Source: Williamsia faeni (GTDB lineage Bacteria; Actinomycetota; Actinomycetes; Mycobacteriales; Mycobacteriaceae). From it: a DNA stretch of 64,000 bases. The notes under the pieces were generated by a model. It had not been told where the DNA came from. It made no database searches and saw nothing but the letters and a program-made list of their open reading frames with translations. A program made the position numbers and the translations under genes. The stretch spans positions 132,667 through 196,666 of the forward strand of contig QJJF01000008.1 in NCBI GenBank assembly GCA_003202005.1, in the 5' to 3' direction. Positions 18,932-28,651 of this stretch are shown here, one piece after another (within the stretch, counting starts at the first letter, position 1; every line of letters starts with the position of its first letter).

Positions 18932-20110
18932 TCACGCGGCACCGAGGATGAGGCCACTGGTCGGGACCGCGGTTCCGGCGGTGACGAGTACGTTGTCTAC
19001 CCCGTCGGGCTGATTCGTCGACGTTCCTCGCAACAACCGGACCGCTTCGGCGATGCCGTTGACGCCGTGCAGGTACGCCTCACCGATCTGTCCACCATGG
19101 GTGTTCGCCGGAAGCCGTCCACCGATCTCCAGGTTGCCGTCGCCGATGAAGTCTTTGGCCTCGCCCCGTGCGCAGAAACCGAGTTCTTCGAGTTGCGGCA
19201 ACACCAGCGGGGTGAAGTGGTCGTAGAGGATCGCGGCGTTGATGTCGGCGGGCGACAGGCCACTCTGGCCGTAGAGCTGTCTGCCGACCAGTCCCATCTC
19301 CGGGATCCCGGAGATGTCTGCGCGGTAGTAACTGGTCATCATGTGCTGGTCTTTTCCACTGCCCTGCGCGGCGCCCTTGATGAATGCCGCTGTGCCGGTG
19401 AGGGTCTTGGCCCGCTCCGCGGACACGATCACGAGGGCCTGGCCGCCGTCGGTCTCCTGGCAACAGTCCAGCAGATGCAGTGGTTCGGCGATCCACCGCG
19501 AGTTCTGGTGATCTTCCAGCGTGATCGGCCGCCCGTAAAACCAGGCGGCGGGATTGTTCGCGGCGTGCTTGCGAGCCACTACGGCCACCTGGCCGAAATC
19601 TTCACTGGTGGCGCCATATTGGTGCATGTAGCGCCGGGCGAACATCGCCACCCACTGCGCGGGCGTCGACAGACCCTGCGGTGTCATCCAGGCGTATGCC
19701 GCCCGGTCGGCGGTGCTGTCCATCGGCCGGTCGTGCTGACCGAGGCCGTAGCGCACACCCGAACGCTCGTTGAAGGCGCGGTAACAGACCACAACGTCCG
19801 CGACACCGGTGGCAACCGCCATCGCGGCCTGCTGCACGGTCCCGCATGCGGCACCGCCCCCATAACCTATGCGCGAGAAGAACTTCAACTCCCCCAGCCC
19901 GCAGTTACGGGCCACCAGCACCTCGCCGTTCGTCTCGGCGGTGTAGGTCGAGAGACCGTCGACCTCGGACGGATCGATGCCGGCATCGGCCAGCGCGGCG
20001 ATGATCGCCTCACACGCCAGCTGGAGTTCGGTGCGTCCGGAGTTCTTCGAGAACTCGGTGGCACCGATGCCGACGATGGCTGCCGCGCCGGACAGGGGGC
20101 TGATCGCCAT
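18932..20110 (-). CDS. ltp2: Ltp2-type steroid side-chain aldolase (thiolase fold)
   Basis: A 392-residue ortholog of Rv3540c/Ltp2. Shared stretches include AAIVGIGATEFSKNSGRTEL, FFSRIGYGGGAACGTVQQAA, HAANNPAAWFYGRPITLEDH, LLDCCQETDGG and GRLPANTHGGQIGEAY. Ltp2 works with the DUF35 domain of ChsH2 in a retro-aldol cleavage that removes the last three side-chain carbons as propionyl-CoA and leaves a 17-ketosteroid. Its ATG follows the chsH1 stop directly (TAGATG), and chsH2 is in the same operon, so both partners are co-expressed. Confidence 0.94.
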   Translation of the reverse strand: MAISPLSGAAAIVGIGATEFSKNSGRTELQLACEAIIAALADAGIDPSEVDGLSTYTAETNGEVLVARNCGLGELKFFSRIGYGGGAACGTVQQAAMAVATGVADVVVCYRAFNERSGVRYGLGQHDRPMDSTADRAAYAWMTPQGLSTPAQWVAMFARRYMHQYGATSEDFGQVAVVARKHAANNPAAWFYGRPITLEDHQNSRWIAEPLHLLDCCQETDGGQALVIVSAERAKTLTGTAAFIKGAAQGSGKDQHMMTSYYRADISGIPEMGLVGRQLYGQSGLSPADINAAILYDHFTPLVLPQLEELGFCARGEAKDFIGDGNLEIGGRLPANTHGGQIGEAYLHGVNGIAEAVRLLRGTSTNQPDGVDNVLVTAGTAVPTSGLILGAA

Positions 20111-20545
20111 CTACAGACTTCCTTCCAGGTATGTGAACGTGACGGTGCCCTTGACATGGTCTCCGAGGCTGTTTGCGCCCCGAACCTGCACGGACACAAG
20201 ACCGTCTTCGACGCTCGTCACCGTTCCGGTCAGCGTCATGGTGTCGCCGGGGTAGTTGGGCGCTCCGAGCCGGATCGCGACCTTGCGCAGCGATGCCCGT
20301 GGTCCGGCCCAGTCGGTCACGAACCGGACCACGAGCCCGTTGGTGGTGAGGATATTCATGAACACGTCTTTGGAGCCGCGGGCCACCGCGAGATCCGGAT
20401 CGTGGTGCACATCCTGGTAATCACGGCTCGCGATGGCCGTGGCCACGATCATGGTCCGGGTCAGTGGGATGGCGAGTTCCGGCAGCACCTGGCCCACCAC
20501 GATCCGTCCGGGTACGGCCTGCCGCACCGCGTCGTCGACGCTCAT
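20111..20545 (-). CDS. chsH1: ChsH1, MaoC-like hydratase subunit
   Basis: A 144-residue hot-dog protein like Rv3541c. It holds ASRDYQDVHHDPDLA, the catalytic Asp/His region, followed by DVFMNILTTNGLVVRFVTDW and PGDTMTLTGTVT. In M. tuberculosis ChsH1 pairs with ChsH2 to hydrate the 17(20)-ene of 3-oxo-pregnadiene carboxyl-CoA. The ATG overlaps the stop of chsE1 by four bases (ATGA), a sign of coupled translation. Confidence 0.92.
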   Translation of the reverse strand: MSVDDAVRQAVPGRIVVGQVLPELAIPLTRTMIVATAIASRDYQDVHHDPDLAVARGSKDVFMNILTTNGLVVRFVTDWAGPRASLRKVAIRLGAPNYPGDTMTLTGTVTSVEDGLVSVQVRGANSLGDHVKGTVTFTYLEGSL

Positions 20546-21645
20546 GATGCGACCCCGGCGGCGAGCTGTGCGCCGAGCCGGCTCAGATCGGCACTCGAAC
20601 CGCCCAGGGTTGCCGCGATCTGCTTGCCCCACAACAGGTGCCGGTGCACCGGGTAGTCGGTGTCCACGCCGATGCCGCCGTGTACGTGCTGGGTGCGGTG
20701 CACCACGCGCTGACCACCGTCGGTGGACCACCACTTGGCCACCAGCACTGCGGCTTTCGGATCGTGATCGTTGGCGAGCAACCAGGCTGCCTGCCACAGG
20801 GTGACCCGCATGGCTTCGAGGTCGATGTAGCAGTCGGCGAGCTGATGGCTGACCGCCTGGAACGTCGACAACGGCCGGCCGAACTGCTGACGATCGTTGA
20901 GGTAGGTCACGGCCTGCGCGACCGCACCGGTGCCGACGCCGACCTGCAGCGCGGCCAGGGCGACCTCGACCCGGTCGACGAGCCACTGCACGGCTTCGCC
21001 CTCGGCCAGCAACTCCGCCGGAGCGGAATCGAAGGTCAGGTTCGACGCGATCGCGCGGGTCGTTGTCTCGTTGTTCTCCGAGACCACCCCGGTACCGGCC
21101 GGATCGACCAGGAAAAGCCCTGTGCCCGAGGGTGTTGCGGCCGACACCACGACACGCGTGGCGATGTGGGCGGCCGGGACCACGGCCTTGGCACCGGACA
21201 GCGTCCAGGTTCCGTCGGCTCCAGGACTCGCAACCGTTGTCGGTGCGGTCGGGTCGGCGGGGCCGAACTCTTCGAGACCGACGGTCAGGAAGATCTCACC
21301 GGCAGCGACCGGACCCACATATGCCTGCTTCTGTTCCTGCGTACCGAACTCCGCGATCGCCATGGCGCCCAGCGCGGTCTCCCACAGTGGCACCGGGGCG
21401 ACATTGCGCCCCTGCTGCTCGAGCAGCACACACAGTTCGGTCAAACCCATTGCACCGCCGTCGAACTCCTCGGGCAAGGCGATCCCGACAAGTCCCGCCT
21501 GGGCGAGTTCGCGCCACAACTCGCGGTCGATGCGCTCATCGGTGGACTCGACGGCCTTGACCCGGTCGATGGCCGACTTGCCGGCGAAGATGTCCGCGGC
21601 CAGATCACCGATCGCGGTCTGCTCTTCGTTGAAGGTGAAATCCAT
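20542..21645 (-). CDS. chsE1: ChsE1 (FadE28-like) acyl-CoA dehydrogenase subunit
   Basis: A 367-residue acyl-CoA dehydrogenase of the short, non-catalytic-Glu type: MDFTFNEEQTAIGDLAADIF, IALPEEFDGGAMGLTELCVL, DRQQFGRPLSTFQAVSHQLA and HVHGGIGVDTDYPVHRHLLW. It corresponds to Rv3544c. With ChsE2 it forms an alpha2beta2 enzyme that dehydrogenates the three-carbon steroid side-chain CoA ester. The order differs from M. tuberculosis: here chsH2 lies between the two subunit genes. The ATG overlaps the chsH2 stop (TGATG). Confidence 0.9.
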   Translation of the reverse strand: MDFTFNEEQTAIGDLAADIFAGKSAIDRVKAVESTDERIDRELWRELAQAGLVGIALPEEFDGGAMGLTELCVLLEQQGRNVAPVPLWETALGAMAIAEFGTQEQKQAYVGPVAAGEIFLTVGLEEFGPADPTAPTTVASPGADGTWTLSGAKAVVPAAHIATRVVVSAATPSGTGLFLVDPAGTGVVSENNETTTRAIASNLTFDSAPAELLAEGEAVQWLVDRVEVALAALQVGVGTGAVAQAVTYLNDRQQFGRPLSTFQAVSHQLADCYIDLEAMRVTLWQAAWLLANDHDPKAAVLVAKWWSTDGGQRVVHRTQHVHGGIGVDTDYPVHRHLLWGKQIAATLGGSSADLSRLGAQLAAGVAS

Positions 21646-22583
21646 CAGTTCTCCTCGGGTGCGGCCGGCCGGAACGCGGGAAGCGTCAGATCCGGGTCGG
21701 CGTCGATCCAGTCCAATACCACCGGCATGTCGACCTTCACCTGGTCCGGTTCGATACCGACCATGTTGGCGATCAATCGGGTGCCCTCTTCGAGTTCGAT
21801 GACGGCGACGATCAGCGGATAGTCGAATGCATCGATCTTGGGATGGTGGTTGACGACAAAGCTGTAGACGAACCCCTTGCCCGAGGCGTCCACGGTGTCC
21901 CAGTCCAGTGACCGGCAGTGTCCACACATCGGCCCCGTCGGATGCCGCAGCGTTCCGCATGCGGTGCACCGCTGGATGACCAGTCGGTGTTCCTTGGCGG
22001 CGGCGAACCAGAAGGCGTTGTCCTGGTTGAGTGCCGGCCGGGGCCGCAACGCACGGGGCGCCGGCTTCTCCTCAGGACGGAAACGCAGTGTGCGCCACTT
22101 CTGGGTGGCCACGACGTCACCCTCCGCGTTGCGGTACGTCTTCAGCGTCGTCACGAAGTGCCCGGTACCCAGGCCGGTCTTCTTCTCCGGCGAAATCGAT
22201 TCGATGACCTCGGTGACGTTGATCAGGTCGCCGGGCCGCAGCTCGGTGAAGTATTCCTGCTCCGAGTCGGTGGCGACCACCGAGGTGAATCCCGCGTCGG
22301 CCAGCACACCGAAGAGCTCGACCGCCACCTCCGAACCGGTGCTGCCCGCCGCGGTTGCCGCGTAGCCCCGCATGGTCCAGGCCTGGACCATCGTCGGAGG
22401 GGCGATCGCACCGTCGTGTCCGGCGCTGCGGGCCGCGTCGTCATCGAGGTAGATGGGATTCTCATCGGCCATGGCCTCCACCCAGTGCCGGATCATCGGT
22501 GTGTTCACCGGATCCTGCGCCCACGTGGTGGGCACCACCTCCTGACCGACCAGGTTGCTCAGCGCCGCGTCGATCCCGCTCAT
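21645..22583 (-). CDS. chsH2: ChsH2, MaoC-DUF35 fusion subunit
   Basis: A 312-residue protein like Rv3542c. The N-terminal half is a MaoC-like domain (NPIYLDDDAARSAGHDGAIA, PPTMVQAWTMRGY). The C-terminal half is DUF35, with a zinc ribbon formed by Cys206, 209, 220 and 223 (CTACG...MCGHC) and an OB fold after it. The N-terminal part completes the hydratase with ChsH1; the DUF35 part binds and activates Ltp2. The ATG at 22583 overlaps the chsE2 stop by four bases. Confidence 0.93.
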   Translation of the reverse strand: MSGIDAALSNLVGQEVVPTTWAQDPVNTPMIRHWVEAMADENPIYLDDDAARSAGHDGAIAPPTMVQAWTMRGYAATAAGSTGSEVAVELFGVLADAGFTSVVATDSEQEYFTELRPGDLINVTEVIESISPEKKTGLGTGHFVTTLKTYRNAEGDVVATQKWRTLRFRPEEKPAPRALRPRPALNQDNAFWFAAAKEHRLVIQRCTACGTLRHPTGPMCGHCRSLDWDTVDASGKGFVYSFVVNHHPKIDAFDYPLIVAVIELEEGTRLIANMVGIEPDQVKVDMPVVLDWIDADPDLTLPAFRPAAPEEN

Positions 22584-23746
22584 TTTCCACGCCCCATGCG
22601 GGTGGTACCCAGGCCGATGGTGGCGACCATGTCCCGCAGCACCTCGTTGACGCCACCGCCGAAGGTGTTGACCACGCCCTGCCGAGAGATCTGTTCGATC
22701 TGACCGGCCAGGATCGCACCCGGGTTGTCGGGACGGATACGTCCTGCGGCACCCAGAATCCCGAGCAGGGTCCGGTAGACGTCGACGTGGGTCTCGGTGC
22801 CGAATACCTTGGTGGCACCGGCATCTGCGCCCGAGAGGGTATCGGCGGCGACCGCGGCGGTCATCTTCCAGTTCATCAGTCGCATGGCGACCAGCTTCGC
22901 GTGCGTACGCGCGAAATCCTGCTGGACCCAGGGGATCTCGATGGCACCGGACTCTTTGGCCCATTCCAGCACCTGGTTCCACAGGCCCTCGGTCCGCCCG
23001 CCGAGTGCGGCCAGACCGATGCGCTCGTGATTGAGCTGCGCGGTGATCAGGCGCCAGCCGCCGTTGGCCTCACCGACAAGGGCTTCGGGGCCGACCCGGA
23101 TTCCGGTGTAGTAGGTGGAGGTGACCATCAGACCGCCCACGGTTGGAATCGGCGACCACGAGAAGCCTGGATCGTCGGTGGGGACCATCAGGATTGAGAT
23201 GCCCTTGTGCTTGGGTGCTTCCGGATCGGTTCGGCAGGCCAGCCAGACGTAATCAGCGGTGTTCGCGCCCGAGGTGAAGATCTTGTTGCCGTCGACCACC
23301 CACTCGTCGCCCTCGCGGACCGCCCGGGTCTTGAGGGAGGCCAGATCTGTGCCGGCGTCCGGTTCGGTGTATCCGATCGCGAAAACGATGTCGCCGGAGA
23401 GGATTCCGGGCAGGAACCTGGCCTTCTGCTCCTCGGTGCCGTATTTCTGCAGGATCGGTCCGACGGTGTTGACGGTGACGAAAGGGAATGGCAGGCCGGC
23501 GCGCTGCACCTCGTCGAAGAAGACGAACTGATCCTCGATCGAGCGTCCCTGACCACCGAACTCCACCGGCCATCCGATGCCGAGCCAACCGTCTTTGCCG
23601 AGCATCTTGACGACCTCACGGAAGCGGGGCCCGCCGACGCCCTGCTCACCGGCCGCACGGCGCTCGTCCTCGGGCAGGAGCGTTGAGAAGTACGCGCGCA
23701 GTTCCCTTCTGAGCTCCTGCTGCTCGGGCGATTCAGTCAAATCCAT
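22580..23746 (-). CDS. chsE2: ChsE2 (FadE29-like) acyl-CoA dehydrogenase subunit
   Basis: A 388-residue acyl-CoA dehydrogenase like Rv3543c: EQQELRRELRAYFSTLLPED, FAIGYTEPDAGTDLASLKTR (FAD/substrate loop), TYYTGIRVGPEALVGEANGG and TFGGGVNEVLRDM. It is the catalytic partner of ChsE1. It is the first gene of the six-gene side-chain operon. GGAGAACC lies before the ATG, and a cluster palindrome lies 81 bp upstream (23827-23841). Confidence 0.92.
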   Translation of the reverse strand: MDLTESPEQQELRRELRAYFSTLLPEDERRAAGEQGVGGPRFREVVKMLGKDGWLGIGWPVEFGGQGRSIEDQFVFFDEVQRAGLPFPFVTVNTVGPILQKYGTEEQKARFLPGILSGDIVFAIGYTEPDAGTDLASLKTRAVREGDEWVVDGNKIFTSGANTADYVWLACRTDPEAPKHKGISILMVPTDDPGFSWSPIPTVGGLMVTSTYYTGIRVGPEALVGEANGGWRLITAQLNHERIGLAALGGRTEGLWNQVLEWAKESGAIEIPWVQQDFARTHAKLVAMRLMNWKMTAAVAADTLSGADAGATKVFGTETHVDVYRTLLGILGAAGRIRPDNPGAILAGQIEQISRQGVVNTFGGGVNEVLRDMVATIGLGTTRMGRGK

Positions 23747-23826
23747 CGTGGTTCTCCTATGACGTTTATGGCTATCGCTGCAGTTTTCTGGACGCTAACT
23801 GCGCGCCGCCGACTGCGGTAGCGAGG

Positions 23827-23841
23827 TCCCGCCCAGCGGGA
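23827..23841. promoter_or_regulatory. Cluster palindrome, site 5 (before the chsE2 operon)
   Basis: TCCCGCCCAGCGGGA keeps 13 of 15 consensus positions with both arms intact. It lies 81 bp upstream of the chsE2 ATG and 12 bp after the stop of the fadD gene. Confidence 0.65.
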
Positions 23842-23852
23842 GGAGCGTTAAT

Positions 23853-25562
23853 TCACAGGAAGCGGGTACGCCCGTGCTCGTCGAATTCCTTCTCGAGTGC
23901 GTCCCGATCGGCATCGGTCATCAGGGTGTAGACGGGCGCGCCCCGACCGACCCAGTGGTACACCGGTTCGTCACAGCGCCAGCCTTCGGTCTGCAGGGCA
24001 CGCTTGAGGACCTTGTTCGATCCGGTGACCGGAAGGCTGGTCGAGACCCGGATGAACCTCGGCGCCGCCTTGGTACCCAGATCAGCCTGTGCGGCAAGGT
24101 ATACCGCGAACTCTTCCGGATCGAAATCGCTGTGGTCGGCGACCTCGACGGCAGCCATCACCCGGTCTCCCGAGCGGGGGTCGGGTACCGCGAACACACC
24201 GGTGGAGATCACCTTCGGATGACGCCGCAGAACGTGTTCGATCATCAGGGCCGAGGTGTTCTCGCTGTCGACGCGGATCCAATCCCCCTTTCGTCCGGCG
24301 AAGTATATGAATCCGGCTTCGTCGACATATCCGAGGTCGCCGGTCCAGTACCAGCCGTGGCGAATTCGCTCGGCCACCGCCGACTCGTTCTTGTAGTAGC
24401 CCTCGAAGCGACCGGCACCGGCCTTGTCGATCATTTCTCCGATCGCCTCGTCCGAGTTGAGGACGCGGCCGTATTCGTCGAGTACCGCACGCGGACATTC
24501 CTCGAGTGTCTCGGGATCGACGATGACGATGTTCTCGTTGGCAGGGCGTCCCAGTGCCGCGGTCGGTGCCGCCGGATCCAGACGGATCGAACCGGCACCC
24601 TCACTGGAACCGTAGGCCTCGTACAGCTTCGCCCCGAAGCGGCGGCTGAACTCGGTCTTGTCCCCCGGTGACGCCTCCGTCCCGAACCCATGGGTCAGCG
24701 TGTTGTCCGCATCACCCGGGGATTCCTCGGTCGACATGAGATATCCCAGGGCCTTGCCGACATAGGTGAAATAGGTTGCGCCGTAATACCGGACGTCGGG
24801 CATGAACCCTGATGCGGTGAACTTCGGCACCAGACATACCGTCGCGCCAGCGGACAGGGCCGGCGCCCACAACCCCATCAACGCGTTGCCATGGAACAGC
24901 GGCATGCAGCAGTAGCAGACGTCGTCTCGATCGATGTCGTACTTCGCGCAGTTCGCGTAGGCCAGTCGGGTGATGCGACCTTGACTGCACCGCACCGCTT
25001 TTGACATTCCGGTGGTGCCCGAGGTGAACAGGAGCAGGAACAGTGTCGAGGCGTCGACCCCGTCGGCCACCTGCGGCTCGGTGACATGCCCGGCCATCGA
25101 GTCCACGTACGAGGCGTCATCGACCAGTACAAAACGGTCATCGGTGAGTCCGAGATCAAGGTCGGCGAGCTTCTCCCGACCGGCACTGTCGGTGACGATG
25201 AGTTGACAATCGACGTACCGGACTTCGGCCTCGAGTTCTTTGCCACGCCGGGTGGGATTGATGCCGACGATCGTCGCGCCGGTCAGTGCCGCGCCGCCCA
25301 GCCAGAAGGTGAACTCGGGTGTGTTCTCGAGCAGGACCCCGATGTGAAAGGGTCCCGGCCGACGCAGTGACTGCGCCAAGGCGCCGCGCGTCGCGCTCTC
25401 CCGGACGACCTCATCCCAGGTCCAGTCCCGCGTCCGGGTCCGCAGTCCGAGATGCTCATCGCCGAGCCGGTCCATCAGCATCTGTGCGACGTCGCCGCGG
25501 GGGTTTGTCGTGACAGGGGTTGTCGTGGCGGGGGTTGTCGCGTCCAAGACTTCAGTCCTCAT
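23853..25562 (-). CDS. Steroid-acid CoA ligase (FadD17/FadD19-like)
   Basis: A 569-residue ANL-superfamily ligase. The AMP-binding loop is LLFTSGTTGMSKAVRCSQG; GSSEGAGSIRL and YWTGDLGYVDEAGFIYFAGR are the A5 and A7/A8 motifs, and the C-terminal SNKVLKRAL holds the adenylation Lys. It matches the FadD17/FadD19 group that activates steroid side-chain acids. ATG 25562 overlaps the stop of the OYE gene by four bases; an upstream TTG region would lengthen it but lies inside that gene. With the OYE gene it forms a two-gene operon on the minus strand. Confidence 0.9.
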   Translation of the reverse strand: MRTEVLDATTPATTTPVTTNPRGDVAQMLMDRLGDEHLGLRTRTRDWTWDEVVRESATRGALAQSLRRPGPFHIGVLLENTPEFTFWLGGAALTGATIVGINPTRRGKELEAEVRYVDCQLIVTDSAGREKLADLDLGLTDDRFVLVDDASYVDSMAGHVTEPQVADGVDASTLFLLLFTSGTTGMSKAVRCSQGRITRLAYANCAKYDIDRDDVCYCCMPLFHGNALMGLWAPALSAGATVCLVPKFTASGFMPDVRYYGATYFTYVGKALGYLMSTEESPGDADNTLTHGFGTEASPGDKTEFSRRFGAKLYEAYGSSEGAGSIRLDPAAPTAALGRPANENIVIVDPETLEECPRAVLDEYGRVLNSDEAIGEMIDKAGAGRFEGYYKNESAVAERIRHGWYWTGDLGYVDEAGFIYFAGRKGDWIRVDSENTSALMIEHVLRRHPKVISTGVFAVPDPRSGDRVMAAVEVADHSDFDPEEFAVYLAAQADLGTKAAPRFIRVSTSLPVTGSNKVLKRALQTEGWRCDEPVYHWVGRGAPVYTLMTDADRDALEKEFDEHGRTRFL

Positions 25563-26752
25563 CGTGCTCGAAGCACACAGTGTGTGCCACCGTAGATTGC
25601 CGTCATGCATTTGTTGTTGTGATTGCACAGTCCCGGCGAGTGGGTTTGTGCCGCAATTCGATTGACGAGATCAGGCTCGCGAAGCAACGCCCGGGCAACC
25701 GCCACGAACTGGAATCCCTCGCGCATCGCCAGGTCCATGGTCTCTTTGCCGGTGATCCCACCGAGCAGGACCAGCGGCATCTTCACCGCTTCGCGGATCT
25801 GGCGGGCATCCTCCAGCAGGTATGCGTCCTTGTACGGGTACTCCTTGAGGAAGTGCTTGCCGACGAGCTGAATTCCCAGTTTTGTGGGCTGCGGCATCAC
25901 GGCGGCGAACTCACGCAGCGGGGCATCGCCTTTGAACAGATACATCGGGTTGAGCAGCGAGCTGCCCGCGGTCAGCTCCAATGCGTCGAGGGAACCGTCC
26001 TGTTCGAGCCACCTGGCGACCTGGATCGCTTCCTCGACCCAAAACCCGCCGGGCACACCATCATCCATGTTCAGCTTGGCCAGGATCGCGATCTTGTCGC
26101 CGACCGCGTCCCGGACTGCGAGTGCGATCTCGCGGGCGAAACGGGCCCGGTTCTCGAGCGAACCCCCGTACTCGTCCTTGCGCTTGTTCACCCGGGGACT
26201 CAAAAAGGAACTGACCAGGTAGTTGTGGCCGAAGTGGATCTCGACGGCGTCGAATCCGACCTCGATCGCCCGGCGTGCGGCCTCCGCATGCGCTTCGGTG
26301 ATCCGGGCGATGTCGGCTTTGGACGCGGGCTTGGAGAAGTTCTGCGTTGTCATACGAAACGCCCGCGAGGGCCCGAGCGCCGGGGTACCCAGATATTTCG
26401 AACCCGCGACCGGACCGGCATGCCCGATCTGGGCAGAGGCTGCCGCACCCTCGCTGTGGATGGCGTCGGTGAGCTTGCGTAGGCCGGGCATCGCCTCGTC
26501 GCGCCAGTAGATCTGGGCAGGCGACGTCCGGCCTTCGTATGAGACGGCGCAATATGCGACCGTCGTCATGCCGACACCACCGGCTGCGGGCTGGCGATGG
26601 AACTCGATCAGTTCGTCGCTGACCAGGCCCTTGGGCGTCAGACCCTCGAAGGTCGCCGCCTTGATGACCCGGTTGCGTAGCGTGATCGGCCCCAGTTTGG
26701 CGGGAGCCAACGGGTCGGCGTGCATCGTGGGCCGGCCGAGATCTGTCGTCAT
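25559..26752 (-). CDS. OYE-family NADH:flavin oxidoreductase, BaiCD/2,4-dienoyl reductase-like
   Basis: A 397-residue FMN-dependent TIM barrel: KLGPITLRNRVIKAATFEGL, EIHFGHNYLVSSFLSPRVNK, RKDEYGGSLENRARFAREIA and the C-terminal phosphate-binding GITGKETMDLAMREGFQFVA. A Cys-rich end (CNHNNKC and GGTHC) resembles the iron-sulfur region of larger family members, but the FAD/NAD domains of dienoyl-CoA reductase are absent. Bile-acid bacteria use relatives (BaiCD, BaiH) to reduce 4- or 6-enes of 3-oxo steroids. GGAGGAA lies 9 nt before ATG 26752. A palindrome at 26821 separates it from the divergent acyl-CoA synthetase gene. Confidence 0.88.
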   Translation of the reverse strand: MTTDLGRPTMHADPLAPAKLGPITLRNRVIKAATFEGLTPKGLVSDELIEFHRQPAAGGVGMTTVAYCAVSYEGRTSPAQIYWRDEAMPGLRKLTDAIHSEGAAASAQIGHAGPVAGSKYLGTPALGPSRAFRMTTQNFSKPASKADIARITEAHAEAARRAIEVGFDAVEIHFGHNYLVSSFLSPRVNKRKDEYGGSLENRARFAREIALAVRDAVGDKIAILAKLNMDDGVPGGFWVEEAIQVARWLEQDGSLDALELTAGSSLLNPMYLFKGDAPLREFAAVMPQPTKLGIQLVGKHFLKEYPYKDAYLLEDARQIREAVKMPLVLLGGITGKETMDLAMREGFQFVAVARALLREPDLVNRIAAQTHSPGLCNHNNKCMTAIYGGTHCVLRAR

Positions 26753-26820
26753 GGTGATATTCCTCCAGCTGCGATTATTCGCCGAACGGTATCGTCGCCA
26801 CCGTTTCCGAGAAGGCCGAG

Positions 26821-26835
26821 TCTCGCTCAGTGGTA
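26821..26835. promoter_or_regulatory. Cluster palindrome, site 6 (between OYE and acyl-CoA synthetase genes)
   Basis: TCTCGCTCAGTGGTA keeps 11 of 15 consensus positions. It is about 70 bp from both divergent start codons (26752 and 26906). Confidence 0.5.
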
Positions 26836-26905
26836 ACCGTCACCATGGATATGTCGCGCCGTGAGATTTTGTGGCGTACATCGCAGTACAAACGAAAGGC
26901 TTCCG

Positions 26906-28567
26906 ATGTCTGCCCCCACCGATCCGCAGCTACAGATCGCTGCGGTGATGACCCGCCTGACCGGCCCCGGCGGACCGTTCGAGCTGGTTGAAGAAGATGT
27001 GCTCGGTACGTCCATGCAGGTGATGAAGCATCGTCGGCACGCTGTGGCCGAACTTCTTCCGCAATCCCTGAACTGGGGAGATGCCGACTACCTCGTCACC
27101 ACCGACCGTCGCATCTCCTACGCCGAGCACGCTCGGTCCGTCACCGCGCTCGCCACGGCACTGCGCGACAAATACCGCGTCGGCAAAGGCGACCGTGTCG
27201 GCATCCTCGCAGCAAACACCCCCGAATGGGTCATGACGTTCTGGGCCACGCAGGCTCTGGGTGCCATCACCGTCGGCCTCAACGGCTGGTGGGTGCCGCG
27301 TGAGGTCACCTACGGCCTCGAGCACAGCCGGCCGACGGTCCTCGTGGTCGACGCGAGGCGCGCTGCCGCACTCCCCGAGATCCCCAGCACGGTCACCGTC
27401 TTGACCATGGAAGAAGACCTTCCCGCACTCATCGCCGAATACGACGGTGCCGACCTGCCGTACCCCGATGTCGATGAGGACGACCCGTCGGTCATCCTCT
27501 ACACCAGCGGTACCAGCGGGCGCCCCAAAGGTGCGCTGCACTCACAGCGCAATCTCTTGGCGGTGGTCGACTATCAGCGATTCAGTGACGGGTTCATGGC
27601 CGAACTCAGCAGACAGACCTACGATCCGACCGCGCCCAGCCCGGCACGCCATCTGCTGACTTCACCGTTGTTCCACATCGCGAGCCTGCACAATCTGGTG
27701 GTGCCTCGTTTGGCGACCGGGGGCGCCGTGATCATGAATCAGGGTGCGTTCGACGCCGACACCATCCTGGGTCTCATCGAGCGGGAACGGGTGACCAATT
27801 GGGGTGCGGTGCCGACCATGGCCACCCGACTCCTCGAGCACGACAATGTCGAGAAGTACGACCTGTCGTCCCTGCAGTCCTTCGCGCTCGCATCGGCGCC
27901 CTCCTCGGTCGCGTTCAAGGAGAAGCTGCAGTCCAAGTTTGCGTTCGCTCGCAACGCACTGGTCGACAGTTACGGTCTCACCGAATGCAGCACGGCCATC
28001 GCCGTCGCGACACCCGCCGACATCGAGGCGTTCCCCGGCACCCTTGGCCGTCCCATCGTGACCGTCAGCCTGCAGATCCGCGATCCGCTCGGGCGGCAGG
28101 TAACCGACGGAACCGAGGGCGAGATCTGCGTGCGCAGTCCATTCGTGATGCTCGGCTACTGGGAGGACGAGGCGGCCACCGATGCCGCGATCGCACCCGG
28201 ACGATGGCTGCGGACCGGTGATTTCGGAATCGTCGAGGACGGCAGGCTGCGCCTCACCGGACGCAGGTCCGATCTGATCCTGCGCGGTGGCGAGAACGTC
28301 TACCCGACCGAGATCGAACAGTGTCTCGACGAACATCCGGATGTCGCCGAATGTGCCGTGGTCGGCGTGCCGCATCCCGACCTGGGTCAGGAGGTTGCTG
28401 CCGTGATCGTGACCAGGCCGGGAGCATCGGCGACCGAGGACGACCTCCGCGCCTTCGCAACCGAGCGACTCTCCTACTACAAGGTTCCGACGCAGTGGCG
28501 GATCACCGATCATCCGTTGCCCCGCAACGCGACCGGCAAGATGATGCGCCGCTCGATCACGGTCTGA
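26906..28567 (+). CDS. Acyl-CoA synthetase (steroid or fatty-acid CoA ligase)
   Basis: A 553-residue ANL ligase with the AMP-binding loop [31 protein letters not shown] (A5), [20 protein letters not shown] (A7/A8), [10 protein letters not shown] and the terminal adenylation Lys in [13 protein letters not shown] 26906 has GAAAGG about 6 nt upstream. It is a second activating enzyme of the cluster, less similar to FadD17 than the one at 23853, so it may act on another steroid acid or on a shorter product. It ends at a strong bidirectional terminator. Confidence 0.9.
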   Translation: MSAPTDPQLQIAAVMTRLTGPGGPFELVEEDVLGTSMQVMKHRRHAVAELLPQSLNWGDADYLVTTDRRISYAEHARSVTALATALRDKYRVGKGDRVGILAANTPEWVMTFWATQALGAITVGLNGWWVPREVTYGLEHSRPTVLVVDARRAAALPEIPSTVTVLTMEEDLPALIAEYDGADLPYPDVDEDDPSVILYTSGTSGRPKGALHSQRNLLAVVDYQRFSDGFMAELSRQTYDPTAPSPARHLLTSPLFHIASLHNLVVPRLATGGAVIMNQGAFDADTILGLIERERVTNWGAVPTMATRLLEHDNVEKYDLSSLQSFALASAPSSVAFKEKLQSKFAFARNALVDSYGLTECSTAIAVATPADIEAFPGTLGRPIVTVSLQIRDPLGRQVTDGTEGEICVRSPFVMLGYWEDEAATDAAIAPGRWLRTGDFGIVEDGRLRLTGRRSDLILRGGENVYPTEIEQCLDEHPDVAECAVVGVPHPDLGQEVAAVIVTRPGASATEDDLRAFATERLSYYKVPTQWRITDHPLPRNATGKMMRRSITV

Positions 28568-28572
28568 CGACA

Positions 28573-28634
28573 AAGCACACGCTCCAGTCATTTGCACACC
28601 TTGCGACGTGTGCCTGTGACTGGAGCGTGTGCTT
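28573..28634. terminator. Bidirectional terminator between converging genes
   Basis: Arms AAGCACACGCTCCAGTCA (28573-28590) and its exact complement (28617-28634) enclose a smaller GCACAC/GTGTGC hairpin. It lies between the acyl-CoA synthetase gene and the SDR gene on the other strand. Confidence 0.85.
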
Positions 28635-28651
28635 CTGTTCGATGTGTACGA

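Noticed and set aside
18674-21822. Very long plus-strand open frames opposite ltp2, chsH1 and chsE1
   Set aside because: They are shadow frames of GC-rich genes; composition is Arg/Gly/His-rich with no domain, while the minus-strand genes have clear orthologs and overlapping stops and starts.
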